64,000 bases of DNA from Desmodesmus armatus (taxonomy: Eukaryota > Chlorophyta > Chlorophyceae > Sphaeropleales > Scenedesmaceae). A model generated the notes under the pieces. It saw only the letters and a program-made list of their open reading frames with translations, was not told the origin of the DNA and searched no databases. The number at the start of each line of letters is the position of its first letter. The stretch's first letter is position 1. The stretch covers positions 496,001 to 560,000 of the forward strand of contig VIIQ02000565.1 of NCBI GenBank assembly GCA_007449985.2, read 5' to 3'. The position numbers and the translations under genes were made by a program. Below, one piece after another: positions 22,601-34,700 of the stretch.

Positions 22601-23995
22601 CCTCAACATACCTCACCAACACAACCCGAACAAACTCCACATGCCCTTGCCAATTCCTCTGCCACTCGTGTAAAACACATGCAGCATGTGCAGCACCTTT
22701 TCAGAAACCGCCTGATTGCTGTCACAGCAACCAACCCGCCTGCAAGCCTGGCCAGCGGGTAAACAGCCAGGCACTGCTTGCAGCTGGGAGCTACATGCAG
22801 CAACAAGATCCTCAAGTACCGACTGAAGCATTGTTTGCCATGGCTTGCCGGCATCAGTCACAGCGAGGTACGGCTTCCAGCAAAGGGCTACATGAAGCAA
22901 CAAGCAAGCAAGGAACTCAAGACCCAGCAGCTTGCGGGCTCTTCTGACGGCCAATTACTGCTTGAAGCAAAGTGCTGCTTGAGGCGCAGAGCTGCTGCAC
23001 ACTGTCTCAGCAGCTGCCCAATCCCAAACACTTCAGGGAAACGTTCCCAGTGGATGAACCCAACTAGCCTGAAACTGCGCGTTTTGGCAAGGCATACATT
23101 CAGCAAGTGATGATGACAGACGGCCATAATGCCCTTGGTTACGCGCTGCACGGCGCATTAAAAATGACCCACGACACAAACACGCAGTGAACAACCAGCG
23201 GGCAGCCTGCAGCAGCTGTAGGAATGCATTGTGTAGTTGCCACCTGTACTGGCCAACACAGATACAATTGGCGCCACGTCTGTGCTGCACCCATGCATGC
23301 GTACCAGTTGGCGTCAACATGCAGACGCGGCATACGGTTAGCCAACACGCGCATGACAACACCTGCAGACAGCTCAGCAGTGTTGCACCCATGCATGACG
23401 ACATCCGCAGAGTCGGCGCCCGCGGGCTCACACAGTACCACAGGGTCTGCTGCAGGCTGGTGGACGAGCCGGCGCAGCAGCTGGGCTGAGTGCCGCAGCA
23501 CATGCTGAGCTGCTGCTGTCCCCACTGCTGCACATCCCGAGCCTCTGATGTGTTGACCCTCTGATGTGTTGTGCTGCAACTGTAAGATATCAATTTGCAA
23601 AGCCACTGCTGCAGTGCCGATGGATCGGTTTTGCAGCGGCTCGGCTGCTGCACCAGCACATATTGCGCTGCAGCTGATGCGTCCACATCAGTACTGCAGC
23701 TGCAAGCTGCTGCCGCAATACGCAAATGGGGCCGGTGCAGCAGCTTGGCGGATTCCACAGCACATGCTGCGCTGCTGCTGTCCCTGCTGCTACTGCTGCT
23801 GCTGCACATACCCCTGGTGCGTTAGCACTGCACCTGTTTGGCCGGTTGCCAAGCTGCTGCAGTACGCAAGATGGGGCCCGCGCAGCAGCTTGGCAGACTG
23901 CCCCAACACATGCTTCAACACATGCAAGGGTGTTGCTGCTACACACACCAAGCTACTGATGCCTTACCATCAAGATAAACACTGCTGCTGCAGGC
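19601..23995. other. Gene-poor A/C-rich region, likely minus-strand 3' flank
   Basis: No conserved protein or splice chain is recognisable on either strand. The plus strand is A/C-rich throughout, so a minus-strand transcript would be U/G-rich like the other 3' flanks. Part of it may be the 3' untranslated region of the TLC gene. About three diverged 50-70-base blocks starting CAGCAGCT recur near 23475, 23735 and 23878. Confidence 0.45.
21322..21455. repeat. Two-copy 67-bp tandem repeat
   Basis: Two consecutive 67-base units beginning GCTCAGCACAGCC, at about 21322 and 21389, differ at several positions. Function not evident. Confidence 0.7.
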
Positions 23996-26900
23996 TCACT
24001 TGCCCAGGCTGCTGCTGCATGCATCCAGCGACGAGCTGGCTGGCGCAATGCCATTGGCTGTGACAAGGATCTTGCCGCCCTGCCCTGCTGGGTCCCTGGT
24101 CATCTCCTGCTGCAGCTGCTTGCTGCTGCCTGCCAGTGCTGCCTTCAGAATTCTGCACATGTATAGAGCGACAGTGGCAGCATGCGATGACATCAATAGG
24201 GCGCGCCGCACATAAGTGTGCAAGGCAGAGTGGTGTACCATGGAGAAGGAACCGAGAGCAACAACCATACAACATGCATGCTGCACACCTGCCGATACCT
24301 GCCTGCAGCTTTGACCTTTGTGCAACTGTTAGCAGCTGTGCTGGTATCACAGCTGTTGCTGTGACCACAAGGAGGATACAACACGAGCATCTACTACTGG
24401 CTTGAGCACTGAAAGGGTCTCTCAGGGTACAGCTGGCGCCTTGGGCTGAAGCCCCGCCAAACATTCAAGGCTTACTGAACTGTGCCACCCTGAAAAGGCG
24501 GCATCTTTGATGTATGCAGCTGCTGGCTGGGGCTCACCGCATGACTGCCGAGAACCACACCCACTGCATCACACAGAGCACCAGCAGCAGGACATTGCAG
24601 GCCATGTAGAATGGTGCAAAATACTGCATAAGCCCGCGGATGTTGACCAGGGGGTCATACATGGCCCTGCAAGCAGCAACAGCAACAGCAACACATGTTG
24701 ACAGCAGCAAGCAGGTCTTGTTGCTGTGTGGATCCTGCCGCCAGCACACGCTGGCTGACCAATTGCACTTATCACGAATGCTTGACAGCAGTATCTAGAG
24801 ATATGGGAAGAAGGGTGTTCGTGCTGCCCTGGCCGGTCTGCTGAGACTAAATCCCACCAGCTGGGACTTATGTACAAGTTGACCTACAAACTTATCAACA
24901 GGATGCTATGCAACGGATTGAATCCATACTCATCAGCAGCTCAGCATCTCAGACACCATGATGATTGCTGCCATGTTGCCAGTGCTGCAACTGGCAACGA
25001 TCTGCAGCTGTCCTGACTGCGTTGCAACAAGCTAGGTGCTGCAAGCATACTTGCCAGTCTATGCCACTCACGCTTTGACAATGACGTAGGGGAACAGCAG
25101 CACGCGCGTGGCGAAGAAGACGAATGCAAATCCTGCAAACACCAGCGTCTTGGTCCCCTGCATCTCCAGTGTGTTGGCCAGCTTTGACAGGTGCAGCAGA
25201 GGGCTGCTGATGTTCAGCACACAGAAGACCAGCAGGCCTGCACAGCACACAGCACATAGCGCAGCACAGCACACGGCACAGCACAGCACACAGCACAGCA
25301 GTGTGGGCAGACTTCATACTACTGCATCTACTCTCCACTTCATCACTTCAACAGGACTGACGTTGCCCATTGCTGCTCACGCCATCTCATCCTCTCTTGA
25401 TGGGCATTATGCAGAGTATCAGCAGTGCAATCTGTGGGCCATGCTATACTATGGTTGCTGATGCAGCTGCAGCTGCAGCAGCACCTGGCCACCCAACATG
25501 CATCACCAGCCAGTCATGACACCGCAGGTGCACAGCTGCTGCTGCAAGCAGTGCCTGCTGCCGGTGCTACTGCTCACCTAACAAGTGCACATTCAGCATG
25601 TAGCTCATCACCACCAGTGCTACTGTAGCCAGGTGGTGAGCCCCCATCGTGCCATTGTCCCGCAGCCCCAAACCTGCACAGCGCAGCACAGCCCAGCCCA
25701 GCACAATCCTATCAATCAATGCTAAAGCAGTGCATGCATACACTCCAAACAACGCATCAAACCTCTTTGGGTGTGGTGGGGCCCCTGCCGATGCTGCTGA
25801 CTTATCTGCCACAAGCCGCAGCGCCGCTGTTGTCACTGCCACAGCACTACTGACAGGGACCTGGCGCAAAGCAAACACAGACATGTAACATCGCATGGTG
25901 CTGCCGCCTCTTGATGGCTGTTTCTGCTTGCCATGCTAGCTACTGCCTGCACACCCACACCTTGCTGCAAGACACCCCATACAGAAGTGAATGCACCTAT
26001 TGTCCAAATAAAGACTCGTACCTAAGGGGTGCTTCAGCATGAGGTGCAGATACCACCCCAGCTCAAGATTGTAGTACTTGAGCACCCCATGCTCCACAGG
26101 AATCATGGGCCAATTGCGCAAGCATCCAGAGCTGTCTGATATGCTGCAGTAATCGGAGACATTGAACAGGCACTGCCAACCGACAAACAGCAGCAGCTGC
26201 ACACAGACAGACACAAAATAGAAAGAGGCGGGCATATCAGCAGATGTGGAGTGGGGTCAATTACGGAGGGCCTGTACGCTTGCTGCACTGCTGATAATGA
26301 GTTGCCGCAGCTGCTGTCAACTCTTCAAGTGTAGGGGTGCGTGATGCCTATGATCGGGTTGAGGCGTGTGTGAACAATGGGCATGTTGCCAATGTCACCC
26401 TTTGTGTGCTCTTTCATGAACAGAACCCCGATGAAGGAGATGCGTCTGGGTGTGCCAACTGCTTGTTTTGAAAAAGGGGAAGAGGCAGCCCCCTGCAGGC
26501 TAGCTGCCATGCACCTTGCACACAGCTGAGATGATGCACCACCACGGTAGCAAACACTAAGGCACCGCTGCAGCTGCTGCCATCTATGCATGCATGCAGC
26601 CCCAGCAGCATGTTTGGGTGCTCACCACGCCACCTGCTGTCACCCACAACTCCTCTTCCAGCTTATCAGCCAGCTGCTGAGCATCCTTGCTGCACACACA
26701 ACAGCACAACAGCACAGCAGTTGCATGAGACTCCAACTGCATGTGCAGGGCAGCTGGTGCATGGAAGATGCTCGGATGAGACTGCTGATGCAGGTGCGAG
26801 CAGCAGTACTCCGTCTATGTGACCCAGGTTGCATGCACTGCACGCCAGTGACCTGGCAACTGTTTCAACACTGACACACCTGCGTCTGTAGGCGCGAACA

Positions 26901-27246
26901 AGCGCCTGGAAGCATCCGTTGAACAGGAAACGCAGCATAAGAAACAACACGCAGACCCTGCGCACGCACGAACAGGGTGGAGTCAGCTGCAGTTGCTGTT
27001 CGAGGTGCCCTCCACCAACAGTCACAACTCCCTCGCAGGATGCGTGAGCCACACTCACAAACACCATGGCATAGTAGATCACCAACGCGCTTACCCAAAC
27101 GATGTGAAAAGCCCATTCAGCGAACTGTACTTGTCGGGGTCGCTGCTGCGCTCTAGGAGCACTTCTTGGTACTTTTCATCCGAATGAGGTAGAATGTAAT
27201 GCATAGGATCGCTCCATAGCCCTCCAGGGACGAGTTTGTGTGCCAT
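23996..27246 (-). CDS. TLC-domain (LAG1/ceramide synthase-like) membrane protein, 8 exons
   Basis: Exons on the minus strand: 27246-27095, 26957-26880, 26689-26626, 26196-26022, 25673-25578, 25237-25072, 24666-24538, 24152-23996. All introns are GT-AG and phases agree, giving about 338 residues, the size of ceramide synthases. Several hydrophobic segments are visible (VCVLFLMLRFLF, LLLFVGWQCLF, LVFAGFAFVFFATRVLLF, MACNVLLLVLCVMQWVWF). The YNLELGWYLHLMLKH helix and the GAHHLATVALVVMSY segment match the TLC/Lag motif, including its His pair (about 169-170). The downstream HD-x-SD part of the motif is replaced by LNISS (about 196-200), so acyl-CoA-dependent ceramide synthase activity is doubtful; other TLC proteins are possible. 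The predicted site is the ER membrane. It is divergent from the LRR gene, 432 bases away. Confidence 0.82.
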
Positions 27247-27678
27247 CGAACGACCAACACCGAACTTGCGATACAACGCAAGCAAAGCACCTGAATGATA
27301 CGTTGGTGAGCAGACGTTTGCTATGAGCAAGCCCAGGACCGCGATTGATCAATTGCCTGTCGCTGGAACTCTGTTATTGTGTCATGTGTGTGAACCTCGC
27401 ATTGCTTGCTTCTATCGCTTGCAATCGCTTCAGATGGTGTCACGTAGACAGATTCAAGCGTGCCATGCGCCTGGCCGTTCATACCCAACCCCACCCCCTT
27501 GAACTGCACCTGGTCTTCTGTTGCCCTGGTGAATGCGCCTGAACGTGGAGTGTGAAGCTGCCATCGCCTCCTTCGGCATTCGACCAAGTGTTTCGTGTAG
27601 CTTGCACATAACAGAAGCTCCAGCTGTTGGTTTGCTCAGCCCTGCCGCACCTGCTGCTGGCATCCCAACCCCACCACC
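27247..27678. promoter_or_regulatory. Probable bidirectional promoter region
   Basis: The TLC gene starts at 27246 on minus and the LRR gene at 27679 on plus, so both 5' flanks and leaders share these 432 bases. No clear TATA box or other core element was identified. Confidence 0.45.
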
Positions 27679-29120
27679 ATGGGGAACTGCTGTGGCAAGT
27701 CAGCAGATGTCAAGCGCCAAGAAAACTGGAGGGCCACTGGCATAGTGTCTCTGCGCGATGCCCGCTTGAAAAGTTTGCCAGATGCTGTGCTGAACCTCAG
27801 CACAGATGTGCGGATCCTGGACGCCAGCAACAACAGGTGCGATTGACAGTTTGCAGGGGTCGTTGGGGGGGGGGGGGGTGCCAGCAAACATGGACGGAGC
27901 ATCAGTTCGGTGAAAGTTGAAAACTTGGAAACAGCATGAGTTGGGTGCTGACCAGGCCGGATCAGGCCAGGTTGGGCTGCCCAACTTGGGTGTGAGCTGT
28001 CACCCGGCTCGGCGGGGCCACTCAGCGTCTCACAGGTGCAATGCATTGGTGTGCAGCGGAAGCTTCCAGGAACGCTCAGCTGAAAGCTGTGCAGGTGTTT
28101 GTCATACTTGGGTTCACCTGCCCCTCTCACTCTCACCGTCCTGACCACTCTTTGTACCTGGACTGTGGTGGTGCCGCAGGATTGGGCAGCTGCCAGAGTC
28201 GCCGCTGGGTTGGCCGCAGCTGCAGCGCCTTGTGCTGGCAGACAATGCACTGGTGGAGGTGCCTGCCAGCATTGGAGCCATGCAGGTAGGCTCGCACCGA
28301 CAGAATTGTTGTAGTAGCTGCGTCGCAATAGAAGCTGAATGTAAACTAGGCAGTGTGGAAGTATCAGCAGGCAGATAGACGGCAAAATGGGCAAAGGGCA
28401 ATTAGCAGTGCACGCTGCGCCTTAGGGGAGTAGATGCGTGGACCTTTCTCTCATGAGGTGCCGCGTGCGTGGACAGAGCTGACCCCTTCTCTGTCTCTGC
28501 TCCCCACCTGGCTCCTGCTCACACACACTTTTTTTTGCTGCTTGGTTTGGCTTCACGCCTCAGTGTCTTGCTGATGCTATTACTGCTAGTAATGCTACTC
28601 CAACGTGTGCTCCATGCATGGCGCTCATTGGCACATGCAGGCGCTGAAGCACCTTGCGCTTGACGGCAACAGCCTGGCACGGCTGGCGCCCGAGCTGGGG
28701 CAGCTTTCCCGCCTGGAGCAGCTGCTGCTGCAAGGAAACCGCCTGGCCTCCCTGCCGCCTAGCATCGCCCAGCTCCGCAGCCTCAGAACCCTAAACCTCA
28801 GCCGCAACCAGCTGCTGCAACTGCCAGACGAGCTCAGCTCCTGCAGCGGCTTGCAGGAGCTTGATGCTTCGAGCAACAAGATCATCCGGCTGCCGGATAG
28901 CTTGTCAGTGCTGACGAAGCTCAAGGTGTTGCAGCTGGATAGCAACAACATACAGCAGCTGCCGGAGGGGTTGTTGGTGGGGTGTGTGTCGCTGCACACG
29001 CTGAGCCTGCATGAAAACCCATCACACCGCAGCAGTTGGAGGCTTCGCCAGGGTTTGAGCAGTACAACGCGCGGCGTCGGGGGAAGTATGATAAGGGGAT
29101 TGCTGGGGGGGCGCTGCTGA
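27679..29120 (+). CDS. LRRC57: LRRC57-like leucine-rich-repeat protein, C-terminus frameshifted
   Basis: Exons 27679-27836, 28180-28285 and 28641-29120, with consistent phases. The protein starts MGNCCGK, giving G2 myristoylation plus Cys palmitoylation signals, as animal LRRC57 also starts MGN. It continues with TGIVSLRDARLKSLPDAV and about seven LxxLxLxxNxLxxLP repeats. As written it ends after 247 residues. At 29018-29020 a CCC run puts the frame out by one base: the next frame downstream reads PQQLEASPGFEQYNARRRG and on to a TAA at 29162, the basic tail expected for this family. The break is therefore a one-base loss in a C run, either a sequencing error or a recent mutation. Likely a membrane-tethered scaffold; partners unknown. 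Confidence 0.82.
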
Positions 29121-29164
29121 ACAAGAATGGATTGGATGAGGGCGTTGACAGGCTGCTCAAGTAA

Positions 29165-31081
29165 TGCTGCTTGTGAAGGTGGGCCATAGTGCACTTTGTG
29201 TGGGTGTGTGCCAACAGCACAGGTTTCAGGATCCCATGCTCAGGGTGTAGGACAGTTGATGTGTTGTGTGTACAGGTGAAAGTGATGAGGCTGGGGGTGA
29301 CCATTGGCAGCCAACCTGGTGCTGTGGGTGTGTTGTTGTTGGCCGCTGTGCTTGCAGCTGCTGCATGTTGGCATTCTGGATGTCCAGCCAATGCTGCATT
29401 TCGTGCTGTTTTCGCGGCGCTGCCTAATTCCTTCTGCTTGGCGCATTCGTGGTGGAGTGTGCTGACAGTTAAAGTCTCCAGATACCAGTCTCAGCCGGAA
29501 GGACAGCAGAATCGTGCATGTTTTCTGTCTTGAGCCTCAGTGTTTTGTTCTTTCTGGTTTGTTATGTCATCTCCATGATAGTGAATGGCTGGCATGAGCT
29601 CTTGAGCTTCATAGCTACAGGTGTAACTTTGATTTGATTTTCATGCTGAGGCTACCAGGGTGCCCTGACCAAAGGAGCGCCTGGTATGAAACACCCAGGC
29701 TATTGCCACCAGGTTGGCCAAACAATGACGTACGCTGTGTTGCCCAGCACGCTTGGGTGCTGTGGTATTACTGTTGTGGCGATACTGTACTACTAATCCA
29801 GCTTGCATGGGTTTCAGCAGACGGGTACGATATCCAAGCAGCAATGTGTACAGTAGCAGTCAAGGTGTGTGGCAATGACATTGGAGTTGCGGCTCAACCT
29901 GTGTGGTGGCATATGTTTGGACTGGGGCGTTTGTCCAGGCAGCAGGGCGTTGGTATGTGGTGTCATTGTGCTCTTGGTGTTCAGGGCGAGGCAAGCAGGT
30001 TTTGTGCTGCTTGTGAAGCATCCTTGCAGCCATGCGCTTGAGCAGCCATGCGGTACATTTCATTGAATGTATGTGCACGGCATTTTTGTTGTTTCTACCA
30101 GGGGGGCGTAATCCTACCGGCTGGTCACACACAGCCCAATCAGTGCACGGCATTGGTCTTTCTTGGGGCTGAGGAGGTCAAGCATCTGTACAGATAGGCA
30201 TCAGCCCGTTTTCAAGCCTTGGGGCCCTTTTGCAAGTTTGACGGCATGTCGAGCAGTGATAGGTGCTGCTGTCGGGTGGCAGCATGTATACCAGCGTAGC
30301 TGAAGCAAGCGCGTGCGGCAGTGCATCACAATTGTTTGGGATATGTAAGGGTCATAGCTTTCTGTTGAGCAGTATGGGATGCCATGCAGAGCGTGTGGGT
30401 GTGGGGGCGATGCTAGCTCAGCAGTTGCAGCTGTTGCAGGGCGCACATTGTCAGCCTACGCCCCCCCCCCCACACACACACAGGTACTGGTGCTTGTAGT
30501 GCAGTGCATCATGTGCATTGTGATGGCGGTGAGGCAGGATGTGCCCTGACTCTCTGGTCACTGGGCCGCGCTCAACGCGGCTGGTTGGAACATCGTCATG
30601 TCAACCGTCATGCTGCCTTCCCGCAATCGGGATAGGGCTGGAAAGTGGACTATGAGGTGGATCTCCGCAGTGCACGCAAGCAAGCCGTGCACTGGGCAAA
30701 AAAACAAGCGTCAAACATATGAATGCGCGAGAGTGAGGCATGGCAGTGGTGTGGTGGGTCGGGTCCTGATGCCCCCACCCACCCCCACCTTGGGGGTCAC
30801 CTTGGATGTTGTAGGGGCGGGTAGAAGGACGCCAACCATTTAAAATCAACATCACCCAGTATTCTAGTCTTAATCTGCATCTGGGCATCTGGTCAAAGTC
30901 CCGAAACTGACTGACAAGGTTGACCACACACACCCTCTTCCCCGGACCGCATGCGCACACTTATTGCACCTGATAGCGTGGTTTCAACCTTCTATGCAGT
31001 CTCAGCGCTGAGGCGGATGCCTAGTTGAAGCTTGGTCCCACACCTTTCGAGTCACTAGGGTAGTGAGAACGCGCAATCAGC
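29165..31081. other. 3' flank of the LRR gene and intergenic region
   Basis: The first part is T/G-rich and lacks coding signal, as in other 3' flanks here. A poly-C plus CA tract lies near 30460-30481. No gene recognised before the start at 31082. Confidence 0.5.
29622..29626 (+). promoter_or_regulatory. Candidate TGTAA polyadenylation signal
   Basis: TGTAA in a T-rich context about 460 bases beyond the TAA that ends the LRR frame. Confidence 0.4.
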
Positions 31082-31634
31082 ATGAGGCGTGCACGTGGAG
31101 ATCTATTGGCAGATGATGTAGACGACGAGCCTCCAAGGCAGAGGCGCAGGGCTGCAGGTGGGCGTTGGCGCCTATGAAGTAGGCTGCAGCAGTAGTGCAG
31201 CAGTAGGAGAGCAAAGTCCAGCACTAGGCTGCAATCGCCTGGACGTACCTCTGCACTGAGTATATGTTTGCTTGTACGTCATTTCGGCAGCCACTAAACT
31301 ACTTGTGCGCTCAGTCAGCGGATCAATTGTGACTTTCCAGTCCAGACTGCTTTGTTTTACCACTGTGCTGCCACTTATGCAGTGACATCGCCAGACTGTG
31401 TCGAATATGTCCCTTCTTGATCTTAACTGTGTTTGTGCACTTGCGAGGTGCAGATGTCCACATGTGTGCACACACCTGCACACATTGCGTTGACACCACT
31501 GGCAGTTTCACTGACACTATCGCACCACCTCACTGTGTCCCCGCACTCCCCACACCGCAGTTGCTGATCCTCCTGCAGCAGCAGCACCAGCCCCAGCAGG
31601 CCGTGTCACTAGGCAGCAAGCCAGGGCGCAGGCT

Positions 31635-31667
<33 letters not shown>

Positions 31668-31723
31668 CCCAGGCGGGGTGCCAGAGTCAGGGCAGCAGCA
31701 GAAGCACCAGCAGGACCAGAGGA

Positions 31724-31754
<31 letters not shown>

Positions 31755-34700
31755 AAGGAGGAGGAGCAGAAAGCAGAGGCAGCAGCAGCTGGTGACAGTG
31801 AATATGATGAAGGGGAGTCAAATGAGAGCGACAAGGGAGAGGGTGAGGGGTCAGGGAGTGAGGACAGCAATGACAGAGACGCTGAGGTGGTCAGGAGGCT
31901 GGGGTGAGTGATGCTGGAGTTGGTTGTTCCACAGCAGCAGCAGCAGCAGCAGCAGCAGCCAATGCAAGCCACAATCATGTCTCTGCGTAGTCAGCAGTCA
32001 AGTCAGCACTCCTCTGTAGACAGGATGGGAGTCGTGTGAATGTAAGGAGTGAGAACATGAGGGGTCAGGGAGTGAGAACAGCAATGACAGGAATGCTGAC
32101 GTTGTCAGGATGCCTGGTTGAGGGAGTGATGCTGGAAACCGTCTGTTCCATAGCAGCAGCAGCAAGTGCTGGCCACAAGCATGTTTCTGCGCAGAAAGTT
32201 AAGTCAGTGTTGCTGCTTAGTCATGGGGTCCCTTCGAAGCCAGGAGTGCAGTCGTATGTCAGCTGCACTGCCTGTTGTCATCTCTGCTGTCATAACTGAC
32301 GCCATCCATGCTACGAGCAGCATGTCATGTTGATACAGTGTCAGATATACTGCTGATCAAGACACTGTGCTATGGTCATGCTGTGCTGTGACGTGCTGTG
32401 CTTGGTGTGCTGAACAGGCTGATGCCACCTGGGGGTGAGTCTGATGACGAGTGTGAAGATGAGGAGGAAGATGAGTATGAAGATGAGGATGAAGAGGAGT
32501 GTGAAGATGAGGCTGAATATGAGGATGAAGAGGGCTATGAGTCTGACGGTGGCTATGGCTACGGCCCAGTAGGTGCGTGTAGAGAATAAGAATGTTGTCC
32601 ACCAACAAGTTTTGCGGTGACCCGGGGCAGTAGGGCAACGTACAATGCCCTACTCAATACTGTGGACGGTTGCTGGGCAACTTTAGGGTCATATAGCGCT
32701 TCTTCTTTGGCGGCGCATCCCCGGCAACGCCAAGATATGACAGCTACACAGTGTGCGAGTCTGCTGGTGTTCGAACAACCTGCAGTATACTGGAGGGCAG
32801 TGTTATCCTCGTGGTGGCGTGATGAGTATCATCTCCACATTCCTAGGGCACTTGATCCAATACGCAGAAGTGGCTCGAATTCAGTTCGAACAACCTCGCG
32901 TCTCACTCAACTGCCGCATCACTTGAGAGCAGCCCATGGTGTTGGTTCGTGTGCCCTGCAGTGTGACCTGGATGTGCAGACTGGGATATATCTTTTTGGA
33001 GGGGGGGGGGGGGAGGGGGGTTGTTACAAGTGGATACATTCACCGCTGAGCGGTACTTTCTGCGCATATTAATGTTATATTGATATTATACTGATATTGA
33101 TATTATCTTCATCTTATATTGATATTGTGGTGGGCTCAGATCTGACCTGCACTCCCGTGGCAGCCCTCTGCAGTGAGGTTTGATGTACCTGAATGCATGT
33201 TCCACAGCTTCTGTGTGTTTGACACAGCTACTTGTGTGCCACAGTGTCCATGCTCTGCAGTGCTCCCTGAAGGTCTAGATTAGGACATCATGGTGGCCTG
33301 CTGAGCCAACACGTATTCCATGTTCCCACGGCACTTGCGGCTACATGGAAAATGCACGTCTCATCACACGTATGTATCACTGTGTGTGTCCTTGCTCTGC
33401 AGTGCTCCCTGGAGGTCCAGACTGGGACATTGTGGTGGCCTGCTGGGCCTACACGTATTTACATGTTCCCACGGCACTCGTGGTCACTTGAAAAAAGCAC
33501 GTCTCATCACACTAGTGTATCACTGTGTGTGTTCATGCTCTGCAGTGCTCCCTGGAGGTCCAGACTGGGACATTGTGGTGGGCGGCCCTGTAGGGACACC
33601 TGCTCGAGCACGTGGTGTGCTGCTGCAGCGCCTGCCTGGAGATGTTGAGGTCACTACCGGTGTCTGGGCCAGGGAGCAGGTGCGAAAATTTTTTATTGGT
33701 TGGTGCGACAATGACCTTGATTGAGCCATGGTTGGGCCTGAATGTGTGTTTTGATTGCGTCCCAGCACGCTTGCCACAACAAGAAGGCGCCACTCCGCTG
33801 GACTATTCCGGGCACTATTCAGGCGAAGCAGTTAGGGGACAGTAACTTCAGCAGCAACTTGCAACTATCCACTTCTGAGTCACTAAAAAGCAAACCCTGT
33901 ACCTGTGACGCTTTGTCTGCAGCCTGATCAACGCCACATCCTGTATGGCGCCCCGCTGGCCAACTGCCCCAAGCTGCTCTCTCGCATTTTCAAGTTCAAG
34001 CAGCAGCCCGGGCAGCTCATGTGGAAGAGTGACTCAGCCCTCAACGGGAGTGAGTGGGCGTATGTGAAGGGCGTGTTTGCACACCAGCGCCTGGCGCCAC
34101 TGCTGCAACATGGCAGGCGTGTGCTGGAGCCTTTGCCAGGTGTGATTGACCTTGAATTGCACAAGGAGGCAGAGGTGATGACTTCTATTCAGCACATGCT
34201 TTGCAGCTCTCAAGTACACAGTGATGTGCAGCGCAGTATGGGTGGTGTTGAGCCTGCACTGTGGTTGTACAGACAATGTGGGAAGTACCAGCGACCCAGG
34301 CAGCAGGCGTATTGTATTGTGCGTGTGGAGTGAACGAACTTACAGACGACTAGTTTCGCCTTCTTCAAGGCTCATCAGGTCTAAGCTCGAAAAACACACG
34401 CAACATGCAAGTATAGGACTGGCTTGCAAGAGGTAAGGGTAGGGATTAGTTGAAAGTGACACAGGGAGTTCTAGTAGGGGGGAGGGCGGGGGGCATTCCG
34501 GCTCGAGAGCATGCCCCCAGGGGTGGGGGCATTGGGCCTTGCAGGGGGCCTGCTGCCAAGCCTGCAGAATGCCTTGAAAACAGGGCAGTTTGAGGCCTCG
34601 GGAGGGGGGGGGGCATGGGGCATTTCTCAGCCTGAGCCTCCCAGTCAATTCCCCCAGGGGTGGGGGCATTTGGAGAGCCTGACAGAAAAATCCTTGTGTC

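Noticed and set aside
26325..26591. Minus-strand frame between TLC exons 3 and 4
   Set aside because: Exons 3 and 4 join in phase without it and it has no membrane segment or similarity to TLC proteins.
27010..27094. Frame reading VSALVIYYAMVF after TLC exon 1, suggesting a frameshift
   Set aside because: A strong GTAAGC donor at 27094 and the next acceptor join in the correct phase to a hydrophobic TLC segment, so this is intron.
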